Shown: positions 26,888 to 36,451 of the stretch, one piece after another
How the letters are laid out: each line of letters starts with the position of its first letter
Numbering within the stretch: the stretch's first letter is position 1
From: Pseudodesulfovibrio profundus
Lineage (GTDB): Bacteria; Desulfobacterota; Desulfovibrionia; Desulfovibrionales; Desulfovibrionaceae
NCBI RefSeq assembly: GCF_900217235.1
Contig: NZ_LT907975.1
Location: forward strand, 124,001-188,000
DNA: 64,000 nt
Direction: 5' to 3'
Made by a program: the position numbers and the translations under genes
The notes under the pieces: generated by a model
What the model was told of the DNA's origin: nothing
Seen by the model: the letters and a program-made list of their open reading frames with translations, nothing else
Database searches by the model: none

Positions 26888-28147
26888 ATGGGGCATACAT
26901 TAGCAGAAAAGATCTTGCAAAAGCATACGGATCAGCAAATAACTGAGGCGGGACAGATTGTTCAGTGCAAGGTGTCCATGGTGTTGGCAAACGACATCAC
27001 CGCACCTTTGGCAATCAAATCATTCAAAGCGATGGGAGCTACCAAGGTCTTTGACCAGGATAAAGTCTCCTTGGTGTGTGATCACTTCACCCCTAATAAA
27101 GACATTGATTCCGCTGAGCAGGTCAAGGTTGTTCGCGAGTTTGCTGAAGAGATGGGTGTAACCCACTACTACGAGTGCGGTGACGTCGGCGTCGAGCACG
27201 CGCTGTTGCCGGAAAAGGGTATCGTTGGTCCCGGCGATGTCGTCATTGGCGCAGATTCCCACACCTGTACCTATGGTGGATTGGGCGCATTTGCTACCGG
27301 CATGGGTTCTACTGATGTCGGTGCAGCCATGGCGCTGGGCGAGACTTGGTTCAAGGTTCCGCCGACCATCAAGGTCAACATCACAGGCAAGCCCAAGAAA
27401 TTTGTTGGCGCTAAAGACTATGTCTTGAATCAGATCGGTCAACTGGGCGTTTCCGGTGCTTTGTACAAGGCGCTCGAATACTCCGGCGATGCAGTAGACG
27501 ATCTTTCTATTGAAGGCCGTATGACCATTGCCAACATGGCTATTGAAGCTGGAGGCAAGGTCGGGCTGTTCCCTGTGGATCAGAAGACGCTGGATTATGC
27601 CGAAGCTGCCGGGTTCAGCGGTGCCGAAACCATGGTTGCCGATGATGATGCCGAGTACGAGCGCGTGCTGAATATTGATGTTACCAATATGGAGCCACAG
27701 GTTGCCTGTCCGCATCTTCCCGACAATGTGAAGCCGGTTGATGAAACTTCCGGTTTGAAGATTCATCAGGCTGTCATAGGTTCCTGTACTAACGGACGCA
27801 TTGAAGATATGCGCGAGGCCGCAGCAATCCTGAAAGGGCGCAAGGTTGATCAACGCGTTCGTTGTATCGTTCTTCCTGCAACTCCCTCCATCTGGAAAGC
27901 GTGCATGAAGGAAGGGCTCATGGAGATCTTCATGGATGCCGGTTGTATTGTCGGTCCGCCGACCTGTGGTCCCTGCCTGGGCGGTCACATGGGTATTCTG
28001 GCTGGTGGCGAGCGCTGTATCGCTACGACAAACCGCAATTTCAAAGGTCGCATGGGATCACTTGAAGCAGAAGTATTTCTGTCCAATCCCTCGGTTGCTG
28101 CAGCGTCCGCTGTGGCTGGTGAAATCATCAACCCGGCAAAACTGTAG
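26888..28147 (+). CDS. leuC: 3-isopropylmalate dehydratase large subunit
   Basis: A 419-residue aconitase-family subunit. The [4Fe-4S] cysteines lie in GSCTNGRIEDM and the paired PTCGPCLGGHMG segment. With LeuD it isomerises 2- to 3-isopropylmalate. Its length matches the shorter archaeal/delta-proteobacterial LeuC type (~420) rather than the ~465-residue enteric form. It begins 3 bases after leuA, with its ribosome site inside leuA's end. Confidence 0.97.
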   Translation: MGHTLAEKILQKHTDQQITEAGQIVQCKVSMVLANDITAPLAIKSFKAMGATKVFDQDKVSLVCDHFTPNKDIDSAEQVKVVREFAEEMGVTHYYECGDVGVEHALLPEKGIVGPGDVVIGADSHTCTYGGLGAFATGMGSTDVGAAMALGETWFKVPPTIKVNITGKPKKFVGAKDYVLNQIGQLGVSGALYKALEYSGDAVDDLSIEGRMTIANMAIEAGGKVGLFPVDQKTLDYAEAAGFSGAETMVADDDAEYERVLNIDVTNMEPQVACPHLPDNVKPVDETSGLKIHQAVIGSCTNGRIEDMREAAAILKGRKVDQRVRCIVLPATPSIWKACMKEGLMEIFMDAGCIVGPPTCGPCLGGHMGILAGGERCIATTNRNFKGRMGSLEAEVFLSNPSVAAASAVAGEIINPAKL

Positions 28148-28159
28148 GAGGGGGATTCA

Positions 28160-28651
28160 ATGAAAGTTTCTGGAACAGCACATAAAGTAGGCGATCACAT
28201 CGATACCGATGCCATCATTCCTGCCCGCTTCTTGGTTACGACCGATGCTGAAGAGCTTGGTGCCAACTGCATGGAAGGGCTGGAAGAAGGTTGGGTCAAG
28301 CGGGTAAAGGCTAATGACGTTATGGTTGGCGGCGAAAACTTTGGCTGCGGCTCTTCTCGTGAGCACGCTCCCATTTCCATCCTTGGGGCCGGAATCCCGG
28401 TCGTCATCGCCAAGTCGTTTGCGCGAATCTTTTATCGCAACGGTTTCAACATGGGCCTGGTGCTTCTTGAGATTGGCGATGACATCGACAAGTTCAGCGA
28501 TAAGGATGAGATTGAAGTTGATACAGAGACCGGTCTCATCAAGAATCTGAGCACCGGAGCCTCTGTTCAGGCTGCACCTGTACCTCCGTTCATGCAGGAA
28601 ATCCTGAATGCTGGCGGTCTGGTGGATTACGCCAAAAAGAAACTCGCTTAG
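28160..28651 (+). CDS. leuD: 3-isopropylmalate dehydratase small subunit
   Basis: A 163-residue partner of LeuC. It has the swivel-domain landmarks [11 protein letters not shown] and [12 protein letters not shown]. The short length matches the archaeal-type LeuD that pairs with ~420-residue LeuC. AGGAGGGG lies 6 bases before the ATG. Confidence 0.97.
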   Translation: MKVSGTAHKVGDHIDTDAIIPARFLVTTDAEELGANCMEGLEEGWVKRVKANDVMVGGENFGCGSSREHAPISILGAGIPVVIAKSFARIFYRNGFNMGLVLLEIGDDIDKFSDKDEIEVDTETGLIKNLSTGASVQAAPVPPFMQEILNAGGLVDYAKKKLA

Positions 28652-28700
28652 TCGGTTTTTGCGAGTCTTGTTTACATAAGCATTGACGCTGGAGAGAGAA

Positions 28701-29768
28701 ATGAAAATATGTGTTTTGCCTGGTGATGGCATAGGTCAGGAGATTGTGGCGCAAGCCTTGCGAGTATTGAAGAAGGTGGGCGAGAAATACGGACGCACCT
28801 TTGAAACAACAGAAGCGCTCATTGGCGGCTGTGCCATTGATGCCGAAGGTGTGCCGCTTCCTGCTGATACCATTGCCAAGTGCAAGGATGCTGACGCCGT
28901 GCTGCTGGGAGCCGTTGGTGGCCCTAAATGGGACACCATTGATCCTGCTATTCGTCCTGAAAAAGGGTTGCTTGGTATTCGTAAAGAGTTGGGCCTGTTT
29001 GCCAACTTGCGCCCGGCCACCTTGTTCAAGCAGCTTGCCGATGCCTGCTATCTTCGCCCTGACATCGTTGCCAAGGGCCTGGATGTCATGGTCGTGCGTG
29101 AACTGACTGGTGGCATCTATTTTGGTGAGCCTCGATTCGATGGCGAAAAGGATGGAGAGCGTTTCGGCTATAACACGATGACGTATTACGAGCATGAAAT
29201 TCGTCGTATCGCACGTGTTGCATTTGAGGCTGCCCGTAAGCGCTCTGGCCGCGTTTGCTCTGTAGACAAAGCCAATGTTCTCGATGTTTCCCGTGTTTGG
29301 CGTGAGATCGTTATTGATGAGCATAAGAACTATCAGGATGTGGAGTTGTCCCATATGTATGTGGACAACGCTGCCATGCAGTTGGTTCGCGATCCGTCAC
29401 AGTTTGATGTCGTGGTAACCGGTAACCTGTTTGGCGATATCCTTTCGGATGAAGCTGCCGCAATTACCGGTTCCATCGGTATGCTGCCTTCAGCGTCCCT
29501 TGGTGAGTCCAATCCTGGGCTGTACGAGCCTATCCATGGTTCTGCTCCTGATATTGCCGGACAGGACAAGGCCAATCCTTTGGCCACCATCCTTTCGGTT
29601 TCCATGATGCTGCGTCACTCTTTCGATATGACGGAAGAAGCGGATTGCATTGAAAGTGCTGTAGAGAAAACCCTTGAGCAGGGTTATCGCACCGGAGATA
29701 TCTGGCAGGAGGGCGGCAAGTCGGTCGGTTGCGTAGAAATGACGGATGCTGTTCTGGCAAATATGTAG
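28701..29768 (+). CDS. leuB: 3-isopropylmalate dehydrogenase
   Basis: A 355-residue NAD-dependent beta-decarboxylating dehydrogenase producing 2-oxoisocaproate. [22 protein letters not shown], and the NAD-site region [13 protein letters not shown] are present. The ATG at 28701 has GGAGAG 5-8 bases upstream; an in-frame start 18 bases earlier lacks one. Last gene of the leu operon, before a strong terminator. Confidence 0.97.
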   Translation: MKICVLPGDGIGQEIVAQALRVLKKVGEKYGRTFETTEALIGGCAIDAEGVPLPADTIAKCKDADAVLLGAVGGPKWDTIDPAIRPEKGLLGIRKELGLFANLRPATLFKQLADACYLRPDIVAKGLDVMVVRELTGGIYFGEPRFDGEKDGERFGYNTMTYYEHEIRRIARVAFEAARKRSGRVCSVDKANVLDVSRVWREIVIDEHKNYQDVELSHMYVDNAAMQLVRDPSQFDVVVTGNLFGDILSDEAAAITGSIGMLPSASLGESNPGLYEPIHGSAPDIAGQDKANPLATILSVSMMLRHSFDMTEEADCIESAVEKTLEQGYRTGDIWQEGGKSVGCVEMTDAVLANM

Positions 29769-29792
29769 ATCGTTTGAGATTAAAGAATAAAG

Positions 29793-29827
29793 AACGGCCA
29801 TACCTTTTTATAAGGTGTGGCCGTTTT
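29793..29827 (+). terminator. Rho-independent terminator of the leu operon
   Basis: A 14-bp stem with one G-T pair (29793-29806 with 29812-29825), 5-base loop, and four T at the end. Confidence 0.9.
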
Positions 29828-29853
29828 GATGTTTTGGTCTCAACAACTGAAAA

Positions 29854-30321
29854 TCAGTTCATAGGCTTGGTTTTGATCGATATTTTATTGATCTTCATTG
29901 TTCTTTTGGCCGTTTCAAGGTCTATGTATCCAAGTGCGAGGCAGGCACCGAGGTAATCCATCTGAAGAACATTCATTTTCTTGAGGGTGTTTTCATTTTG
30001 CTCAAGAGTTATCTTGCCTTCCTGAATGAGGTAACGACTGATTTTTTCGTTTTCATCAATCTCACTCATATCAAGGTCTTTGGCTGAAATGGTTTTCAGG
30101 CCTGTTTCGTTGTTGCGTAACGTCGTTAATGCTTGTTCTTTTTTTATTAGCTGATTTTGCAGGTCATTGCGCTGGTTGACCATGTATTCATACTTATTGA
30201 TGAGTGTTTTACGTTTGTCTTCCAGTGCGTTGATTTCTTCCAGGCGTATAGTGGAAATCTTGTTGATTATATAGAAAAGAATGACTCCGATGAGTATGAG
30301 TATGGTCATAGGGCCTATCAT
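29854..30321 (-). CDS. Membrane-anchored coiled-coil protein
   Basis: A 155-residue protein: one N-terminal span at about residues 4-22, then a coiled coil (~27-70), and a C-terminal helical domain with ILE/Met-rich turns and a basic tail. No recognised family. The ATG at 30321 has AGAGG 8 bases upstream. It follows the smaller span/coiled-coil gene by 4 bases, so the two look like an operon of interacting membrane proteins. Confidence 0.65.
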   Translation of the reverse strand: MIGPMTILILIGVILFYIINKISTIRLEEINALEDKRKTLINKYEYMVNQRNDLQNQLIKKEQALTTLRNNETGLKTISAKDLDMSEIDENEKISRYLIQEGKITLEQNENTLKKMNVLQMDYLGACLALGYIDLETAKRTMKINKISIKTKPMN

Positions 30322-30325
30322 GATA

Positions 30326-30559
30326 TTAACCTCTATACTCGCCAATTTCGGTGTCTAGCTCGTCAATCTTCAGGCGCAAATCAACAATCTCGTTCTCCAC
30401 TGCATCGATTTTTCGTTGCAGTTGGTATGAATAGTTACTTACTTCGCTTTTCTTGCGCTGAATCTCATCGGTACTTTTGTGGTAATGAACCAGGACGATG
30501 GCAATGCATATGAATGCCAACATGATAAGAAGAAGGTATAGTGTGTTAGCGTCCAGCAT
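30326..30559 (-). CDS. Small membrane-anchored coiled-coil protein
   Basis: A 77-residue protein with one N-terminal span (~6-25) and a coiled coil (~35-74). It has the same design as its downstream partner at 29854-30321, in a two-gene unit. The pair resembles scaffold-like anchors rather than any enzyme; function unknown. Confidence 0.65.
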   Translation of the reverse strand: MLDANTLYLLLIMLAFICIAIVLVHYHKSTDEIQRKKSEVSNYSYQLQRKIDAVENEIVDLRLKIDELDTEIGEYRG

Positions 30560-30674
30560 AAAGTCTTATCTAGTCCTGATTTTCTTGTGTGGTAGATTTG
30601 GCAATTACTACAGAGATTTCCTTACATTGAAGTAATGGTTTTGGCAAGTCTCTCCCTGTTTCGTCGATATAACT

Positions 30675-30941
30675 TCATGATGTTGTTGGTTTTTTAAATG
30701 AATCAAGAAAAAAGACCTTTTCATTTTTCTTGCGTTTTTTGACCTGTATCTCCAATTTGAGAGCAGCGCTTTTCGTACTCACTTCGGTGTATGTTTCGAT
30801 GCTGACAGGGCGTCGGGGACGAGTGTATTTGGACGCCTTCCCTGTATTGTGTTGAGTCAGTCGGCGTTTAAGATCATTAGTTATACCGCAATATAACGTG
30901 TCATCGGCACAACGAAGTAGGTAAACAAACCATTTGGACAT
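30675..30941 (-). CDS. GIY-YIG nuclease-domain protein (YhbQ-like, UPF0213)
   Basis: An 88-residue single-domain GIY-YIG protein: FVYLLRCADDTLYCGIT is the signature (variant VYL...YCG), followed by the Arg-rich DLKRRLTQHN helix and the SAALKLE segment that supplies the metal-binding Glu. Members are thought to act in DNA repair or genome stability. It stands alone; the ribosome site is weak. Confidence 0.85.
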   Translation of the reverse strand: MSKWFVYLLRCADDTLYCGITNDLKRRLTQHNTGKASKYTRPRRPVSIETYTEVSTKSAALKLEIQVKKRKKNEKVFFLDSFKKPTTS

Positions 30942-31040
30942 GGCGAAAATGTAACCGGAACTGTTTTAGTGGTCAAAACAGACTTGCATATTGGTCCCGC
31001 CCATTATATTTCACAGCCAACTTAAAGGAACCATATACAC

Positions 31041-33017
31041 ATGTCACGAATCACTGTTCAAAATCTTGGGAAATCCTATGGGGGCGAAGCTGTTTTTGCA
31101 GATGTCTCCTTTGAGGTGGCCCCTGGAATGCGCTTGGCTCTCACCGGCCCGAATGGTTGCGGAAAAAGTACGCTGCTCAAGGTGCTTGCAGGAGAAATAG
31201 AATCGGATCAGGGGCAGGTCACTGTTTCGAAGATGGCCCGTGTTGGATATGTCCAACAGGAGATGACCGATGAAGTTTTGCAGCAGGGGCTGTTGAATTG
31301 GGTCTTGTCCGCACTGCCTTCCTGGAATGAGTTCTGGGAGGAGTGGGAAGAAGCTATTGCAGCCGGTGATGACTACCGAATCGAGCAGTTGGCCCACAAG
31401 CAGGCTGAATTTGAAGAGTTGTATGGCTACAACCCGGACCATAAGGCAAGAGCCATTCTGACTGGCCTTGGATTCTCTGATGATGAACTGCTCAAAAAGA
31501 TAGAAGAACTTTCCGGTGGTTGGCGTGAGCGCGCCAAGCTGGCGAGAGTTCTGCTGCAGGGTGCGGATGTGCTGCTTCTTGATGAGCCTACCAACCACTT
31601 GGATCTTGAAGCTGTAGAGTGGCTTGAAGAGTATCTGCTCAACTTCCGCGGGGCGTTGGCTTTTGTTGTTCACGATCGTATCTTTCTGAATCGAGTAGCA
31701 ACCCATGTCGTATTTCTTGGTGGTGGAAAGCCTGTTATGCGAAAGGGCAACTTCGATGATTTTCTTGCCTGGGATGCCGAGAATGCCGAGCAGCGGGCTA
31801 AAGAGGCGGCCAAGCTGTCTGCTCGAATCGAAAACGAATACAAATACATCAACAAGTTTCGTGTGAAGGCGCGTAAGGCGGCTCAGGCTCAGTCCAAGCT
31901 CAAGAAAGTGGAAAAACTGGAGCAGGAGCTTGACCAGATCAAGGAAGTCCAGGCCGGAGCGCATCGCGGTAAAAGTTTGAACTTCCGACTCCCTGAGCCC
32001 AAGCGAGGGGATAAGGTTCCCATTGCGGCAGTTGATCTTTCTTTTGGCTACGAGGGCGAAGCTCCCATTTGGCCTTCGCTTGATTTTCAACTTTTTCGCG
32101 GAAAGAAAGTTGCTTTGGTTGCGCCCAACGGAGCTGGTAAATCGACTCTTTTGAAGTTGATAATGGGCGATTTGAAGCCTGCATCCGGCCACGTTAAAAT
32201 TGGTAGCGGGACTGTAATCGGGTATTTTAGTCAGCATCAGCATGAGATTTTGAACCTGGATAACAGTGTCATTGGTGAGATTCGTCGGCTTTCTGATCCG
32301 AACCTTACGGAAGAGCAGGTCATGAGCGTGCTCGGTCTGTTTTTGCTTGGCGAACCCTTTTTCGATCGCAAGGTCAGCGGCTTGTCTGGTGGAGAAAAGA
32401 GTCGTTTGCTGCTGGCTACACTGTTTCTTGCCAGAGCAAACTGTCTTATCCTTGATGAGCCAACCAACCACCTGGATATCGAAACACGTGAAGGGTTGAT
32501 TCGCGCTCTGAAGGATTACGAAGGGACCTTGCTCTTTGTTGCTCACGATAGATATTTGCTGAATGAAGTTGCCGAAGAAGTGTGGTCATTGGAAAGTGAC
32601 GGCATCACACAATATCTTGGAGGCTTTGAAGAATTTCATGCAAAGAGAAAGGAAGAGCTTGCATGTAAGGCTGATCCTTCGGAATGCAAAAATGTTGCGG
32701 CCAGGGCAAAGCGAAAGCTGACCAAAGAAGAGAAGCGTCGTCAAGCTGAAGAGCGAAACAAGATGTATCGCCAACTCAAGCCGCTCAAGAAAGAATATGA
32801 AAAACTTGAAGTGGATTTGGAGAAAGTTCTGGACGAGCAGGCTGATCTGGAAGAAAAAATGAATGACCCGGCAACGTATGAAAAGCCCGAAGAGGCATTG
32901 AAGATCAATTCTGCCTATAAGGATGTGTCGGAGTGGGCAGACTCTTTGATGCTCAAAATGGGAGAGATCGAAGAGAAGATAGAGGAAATTTCCGGCAGTG
33001 TAGGGGATGACTTGTGA
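31041..33017 (+). CDS. ABC-F family ATPase (Uup/YheS-like)
   Basis: A 658-residue soluble protein with two ATP-binding cassettes: Walker A GPNGCGKST (~34-42) and APNGAGKST (~361-369), signatures LSGGWRERAK and LSGGEKSRLL, and a linker between them. A basic, coiled-coil C-terminal domain (~535-650) resembles Uup. There are no membrane spans. ABC-F proteins act on the ribosome to relieve stalled translation or give antibiotic protection. Its stop overlaps the Nudix gene start by 4 bases. Confidence 0.9.
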   Translation: MSRITVQNLGKSYGGEAVFADVSFEVAPGMRLALTGPNGCGKSTLLKVLAGEIESDQGQVTVSKMARVGYVQQEMTDEVLQQGLLNWVLSALPSWNEFWEEWEEAIAAGDDYRIEQLAHKQAEFEELYGYNPDHKARAILTGLGFSDDELLKKIEELSGGWRERAKLARVLLQGADVLLLDEPTNHLDLEAVEWLEEYLLNFRGALAFVVHDRIFLNRVATHVVFLGGGKPVMRKGNFDDFLAWDAENAEQRAKEAAKLSARIENEYKYINKFRVKARKAAQAQSKLKKVEKLEQELDQIKEVQAGAHRGKSLNFRLPEPKRGDKVPIAAVDLSFGYEGEAPIWPSLDFQLFRGKKVALVAPNGAGKSTLLKLIMGDLKPASGHVKIGSGTVIGYFSQHQHEILNLDNSVIGEIRRLSDPNLTEEQVMSVLGLFLLGEPFFDRKVSGLSGGEKSRLLLATLFLARANCLILDEPTNHLDIETREGLIRALKDYEGTLLFVAHDRYLLNEVAEEVWSLESDGITQYLGGFEEFHAKRKEELACKADPSECKNVAARAKRKLTKEEKRRQAEERNKMYRQLKPLKKEYEKLEVDLEKVLDEQADLEEKMNDPATYEKPEEALKINSAYKDVSEWADSLMLKMGEIEEKIEEISGSVGDDL

Positions 33018-33400
33018 AGCCAACCCTCAATGTAGTCGCTGGAATAATTTGGCGAAATGAACATTATCTGGCTGTTGAGCGCCCCGAAGGCGCAAATATG
33101 GCTGGGTGGTGGGAATTCCCCGGCGGTAAAATTGAAGAAAGTGAAACTGCTGAACAGGCGCTGGTGAGAGAACTGCAGGAGGAACTGGGCATTACCCCCC
33201 AGAAATTCTCCTTTTGGCAGGAAGTCAGCCATATTTACGATGATTTTACTGTCCAGTTGCATTTCTACCACGTGCGAGAATTCAGTGGTGAAGTGCAGGC
33301 CTTGGAACAGCAAAAAATGGAATGGATCGACCCTAACCACACAGTATCGCTTCCGTTCTTACCTGCAGATATTCCGATTGTTGAAGCTCTGCACCTTTAA
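33014..33400 (+). CDS. Nudix hydrolase (MutT-like)
   Basis: A 128-residue protein with a complete Nudix box at about residues 37-59 (GGKIEESETAEQALVRE then LQEELGI), plus the GWWEFPGG strand typical of 8-oxo-dGTP pyrophosphatases. It would clean the nucleotide pool, matching the MutY-like role elsewhere. The GTG at 33014 overlaps the ABC-F stop (GTGA), so translation is probably coupled. Confidence 0.85.
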   Translation: MKPTLNVVAGIIWRNEHYLAVERPEGANMAGWWEFPGGKIEESETAEQALVRELQEELGITPQKFSFWQEVSHIYDDFTVQLHFYHVREFSGEVQALEQQKMEWIDPNHTVSLPFLPADIPIVEALHL

Positions 33401-33435
33401 ATGTTTTGTCATTTTGGGCCTTCCACTAATTGGCG

Positions 33436-33464
33436 TTGAAGGTTGCGCAAAGAATGCGTATGTT
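33436..33464 (+). promoter_or_regulatory. Putative sigma-70 promoter for metF-asd
   Basis: TTGAAG (33436-33441), 17-base spacer, TATGTT (33459-33464). It is upstream of metF by about 60 bases, with no better candidate in the region. Confidence 0.4.
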
Positions 33465-33526
33465 ACTTCTCTTACCCGATGACCAGGGATGGCTATTACG
33501 AATTTCGAAAATGAAGGAGTTTTGGT

Positions 33527-34420
33527 TTGCGAGTATGTGATCTTATTGACAAAAAATCTCCGTTTATCTCCCTGGAGTTTTTCCCGCCAAAAGAAAAGGA
33601 TGCCTGGCCAGGCTTTTTCGATGTAGTCGAAAAGCTCAAGGAATTGGCCCCCTTGTTCGCTTCCGTGACCTATGGCGCAGGTGGCGGTACACAGGACAAT
33701 ACCTTGGAAATCGCAACTCGTATGAAACGCGATCATGGTATTGAGCCCATCACGCATTTGACCAGTGTTGGTGCATCTGCCAAGCGATTGGATGATTTTC
33801 TGCTGAAGCTTCGCGAGGCTAATATTGAAAACGTTCTGGCTCTTCGTGGTGATCCGCCCCGTGGTGTCGAGGACTTCGATTTTGATAAGCAGGAGTTTCG
33901 TCACGCAACCGATGTGATCGAGTTCATCTCCAAACGCTACCCGGAAATGTGTGTTGGCGGAGCTGCTTATCCTGAACCGCACTTTGAGTCACCCTCCATT
34001 CAGTCTGATCTGGAAATGGTCAATCTCAAGGTTCAAAAGGGCGCGAAATTTCTGGTAACGCAGTTGTTTTTCGACAACCGCCTTTACTTTGACTACGTTG
34101 AGAGACTCAAGCAGATGGGTTCAGAAGTGCCTGTTATTCCTGGCATCCTGCCTATTATGAGCTTGAAGTCCGCTAAATTTATTCTCAGCCTTTGCGGTGC
34201 TGCCATCCCCGGGAAATTCCTGAGCGCATTGGAAAAAGCACATGAAGAAGGCGGCGATGAAGCCGTGTACAGCCTTGGCATGGAGTACGCCATCAAACAG
34301 TCTCAAGAGCTTCTTGATGGCGGTGCCCCAGGTGTTCACCTTTATACGTTGAACCGCGCCAAGGCATGTCTCGATATTGGCAGGAATTTGAAGATAGAAG
34401 AGAGATTGGAGAGAGAGTAA
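33527..34420 (+). CDS. metF: 5,10-methylenetetrahydrofolate reductase
   Basis: A 297-residue FAD-dependent enzyme that supplies methyl-THF for methionine synthesis and the Wood-Ljungdahl methyl branch. SLEFFPPKEK supplies the catalytic Glu, and VTYGAGGGT, LALRGDPP and KFLVTQLFFDN are all typical. The start is the TTG at 33527 with AAGGAG 7 bases upstream. The stop TAA shares its last A with the ATG of asd. Confidence 0.95.
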   Translation: MRVCDLIDKKSPFISLEFFPPKEKDAWPGFFDVVEKLKELAPLFASVTYGAGGGTQDNTLEIATRMKRDHGIEPITHLTSVGASAKRLDDFLLKLREANIENVLALRGDPPRGVEDFDFDKQEFRHATDVIEFISKRYPEMCVGGAAYPEPHFESPSIQSDLEMVNLKVQKGAKFLVTQLFFDNRLYFDYVERLKQMGSEVPVIPGILPIMSLKSAKFILSLCGAAIPGKFLSALEKAHEEGGDEAVYSLGMEYAIKQSQELLDGGAPGVHLYTLNRAKACLDIGRNLKIEERLERE

Positions 34421-35445
34421 TGAACAAGAAGCCCGTAGTAGCGGTCTGCGGCGCCACGGGTGCCGTTGGCCAGGAAATGTTGAAGGTTCTTGAGCAGCGT
34501 GATTTTCCGTATTCGGAAATCATCCCCATGGCCTCCGCTCGTAGCGCTGGCAAGAAGTTGAATTTCAAAGGGGAAGAGCTGACCGTTGTCGAGCTGACCG
34601 AAGAGTCGTTCAAGGGTGTTGATCTCGCATTGTTTTCCGCCGGGGGATCCACCTCGGAGAAGTTTGCCCCAATTGCAGCCAAATCCGGCTGTGTCGTGGT
34701 GGACAACTCTTCTGTCTGGAGAATGAATGATGATTGCCCGCTCGTTGTTCCTGAGGTGAACCCTCACGACCTGGATTGGCACAAAGGTATTATCGCCAAT
34801 CCCAACTGCTCGACGATTCAGATGATGGTTGCTCTCAAGCCGATTCATGATGAAGCTCGCATCAAGCGCGTGGTGGTTTCCACTTATCAGGCTGTTTCCG
34901 GTACCGGGCAGAAGGCAATTGAGGAACTGGAGAATCAGGTTCGCCGTTTGATGGCTGGACAGCCTGTTGTTGCTGATGTGTATCCGCATCAGATTGCATT
35001 CAACTGCCTGCCGCATATCGATGTATTCATGGACAACGGGTACACCAAGGAAGAGATGAAGATGGTCCATGAGACCGTCAAGATCATGGGTGATCCGAAT
35101 ATCAAGGTGACCGCCACCTGTGTCCGCGTCCCTGTCTTCTACGGACATAGCGAGTCGGTGAATATTGAAACCGAAGAGAAGTTCTCTGCCGATGATGTCC
35201 GGTCTCTGCTGGCCAAGTCCCCGGGAATCATTGTTGAAGATTATCCCGAAAAGAAGGCGTACCCGATGCCCGTGAACGCGGCTGGGGATGATGCCACTTA
35301 CGTTGGACGAATTCGTGAAGACGAAACCATTGAGAATGGTATCAACATGTGGATTGTTTCCGACAACATTCGCAAAGGTGCCGCACTCAACACCGTCCAG
35401 ATCGCCGAAACGCTGATTGAGCGCGATCTGCTTCGCGTACCCTAA
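34420..35445 (+). CDS. asd: Aspartate-semialdehyde dehydrogenase
   Basis: A 341-residue NADPH-dependent enzyme that turns aspartyl phosphate into the semialdehyde shared by Lys, Thr and Met synthesis. The Rossmann start CGATGAVGQEM and the catalytic Cys in NPNCSTIQM are present. The ATG at 34420 overlaps the metF stop (TAATG), so expression is coupled. Confidence 0.95.
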   Translation: MNKKPVVAVCGATGAVGQEMLKVLEQRDFPYSEIIPMASARSAGKKLNFKGEELTVVELTEESFKGVDLALFSAGGSTSEKFAPIAAKSGCVVVDNSSVWRMNDDCPLVVPEVNPHDLDWHKGIIANPNCSTIQMMVALKPIHDEARIKRVVVSTYQAVSGTGQKAIEELENQVRRLMAGQPVVADVYPHQIAFNCLPHIDVFMDNGYTKEEMKMVHETVKIMGDPNIKVTATCVRVPVFYGHSESVNIETEEKFSADDVRSLLAKSPGIIVEDYPEKKAYPMPVNAAGDDATYVGRIREDETIENGINMWIVSDNIRKGAALNTVQIAETLIERDLLRVP

Positions 35446-35456
35446 AAGGAAAAACA

Positions 35457-36398
35457 ATGGCGAAAGTGGCAGACAAGAACGAGTATTTGGAGGCTATGCT
35501 CTCTGTCGAAAGACCGGGAGCGCATGAGGTTCATGCCTTCTATGAGCATCGCGTCGGTATGATCTGTACAGATCCCACCGTGATGCTCATGCCGTGGGAC
35601 GACCATCTCGTCCATCGCGGAGATGGTGTGTTTGAAGCGATGAAATTTGTGGATGGTAAGTTATACCAGCTTGATCCGCACATTGATCGCATGAAGCGCT
35701 CCTCTGCTTCCATATTCCTTGATCCTCCGTGCTCCTGGGAAACCATCAGAGAATTGGCTCTGGAGGTCTGCCGTGCCGGTGGAAAGGATAGTGGCATGCT
35801 CCGTATCTTCTTGGGCCGAGGCCCGGGTGGATTCGGTGTGTACCCTTCAGAGTGTCCTGAAACAAGCCTTTATATTGTCGCCACTGATCTCCATAAGCCG
35901 AAAGAGTCGGTGTATGAAAAGGGCGTTACTGCTTTCAAAACGTCGATACCGGCCAAGCAGTCGTATCTGGCAACCATTAAATCCATCGACTATCTGCCTA
36001 ATGTGCTCATGAAGCGCGAGGCGCAGGCAAAGGGATTCGATTATCCCTTCTGTTTTGATGATCATGATTTTCTGGCTGAAGGGGCGACTGAAAACGTCTG
36101 CATTGTTAACGCCGAAGGAAAGCTCGTCATTCCTGAGTTCACGAATGCATTGGCCGGTACAACGCTGATGAGGGCCCTTGATCTGCTGAAGAAGGAAATG
36201 TCCATTGTGTTTCGCGGCATCAGGGAAAATGAAATCCTTGAAGCCAAAGAAGTCATAATCGTTGGGACTACCGGCGATGCCATTCCTGTCGTGCGATTCA
36301 ATGGCAAGCCCATTCATGATGTCAGGCCCGGCCCTGTGGCCAAGCGCATCAGAGCGTTGCTCATTGAAGACTTACACGCTTTCGGAACACCTATTTAA
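35457..36398 (+). CDS. Aminotransferase class IV (branched-chain or D-amino-acid type)
   Basis: A 313-residue PLP enzyme of fold type IV. The Schiff-base Lys lies in TIKSIDYLPNVLMKREA, and the phosphate-binding EGATENVCIV follows. Relatives include IlvE, DAAT and aminodeoxychorismate lyase; length and the SIDYLPN segment fit an IlvE/DAAT-type enzyme, but the specificity cannot be read from sequence alone. It is 11 bases downstream of asd, third in metF-asd-aminotransferase. Confidence 0.85.
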   Translation: MAKVADKNEYLEAMLSVERPGAHEVHAFYEHRVGMICTDPTVMLMPWDDHLVHRGDGVFEAMKFVDGKLYQLDPHIDRMKRSSASIFLDPPCSWETIRELALEVCRAGGKDSGMLRIFLGRGPGGFGVYPSECPETSLYIVATDLHKPKESVYEKGVTAFKTSIPAKQSYLATIKSIDYLPNVLMKREAQAKGFDYPFCFDDHDFLAEGATENVCIVNAEGKLVIPEFTNALAGTTLMRALDLLKKEMSIVFRGIRENEILEAKEVIIVGTTGDAIPVVRFNGKPIHDVRPGPVAKRIRALLIEDLHAFGTPI

Positions 36399-36421
36399 TT
36401 GGGTGTGCTTATGAAATAAGA

Positions 36422-36451
36422 AAAGGCCGTCCATTTTGGGCGGCCTTTTTT
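36422..36451. terminator. Rho-independent terminator
   Basis: An 11-bp stem with one G-T pair (36422-36432 with 36438-36448), 5-base loop, and six T at the end. It ends the metF-asd-aminotransferase operon and lies against the end of the minus-strand glycosyltransferase, which it may also terminate through the A-run at the start. Confidence 0.85.

Noticed and set aside
27020-27988. 322-codon open frame opposite leuC
   Set aside because: Antisense shadow of leuC with its clear FeS ligands.
31044-32546. 500-codon open frame opposite the ABC-F gene
   Set aside because: Antisense shadow of a clear ABC-F ATPase; no family resemblance.
34342-35457. 371-codon open frame opposite asd
   Set aside because: Antisense shadow; asd has a catalytic motif, operon coupling and a ribosome site.
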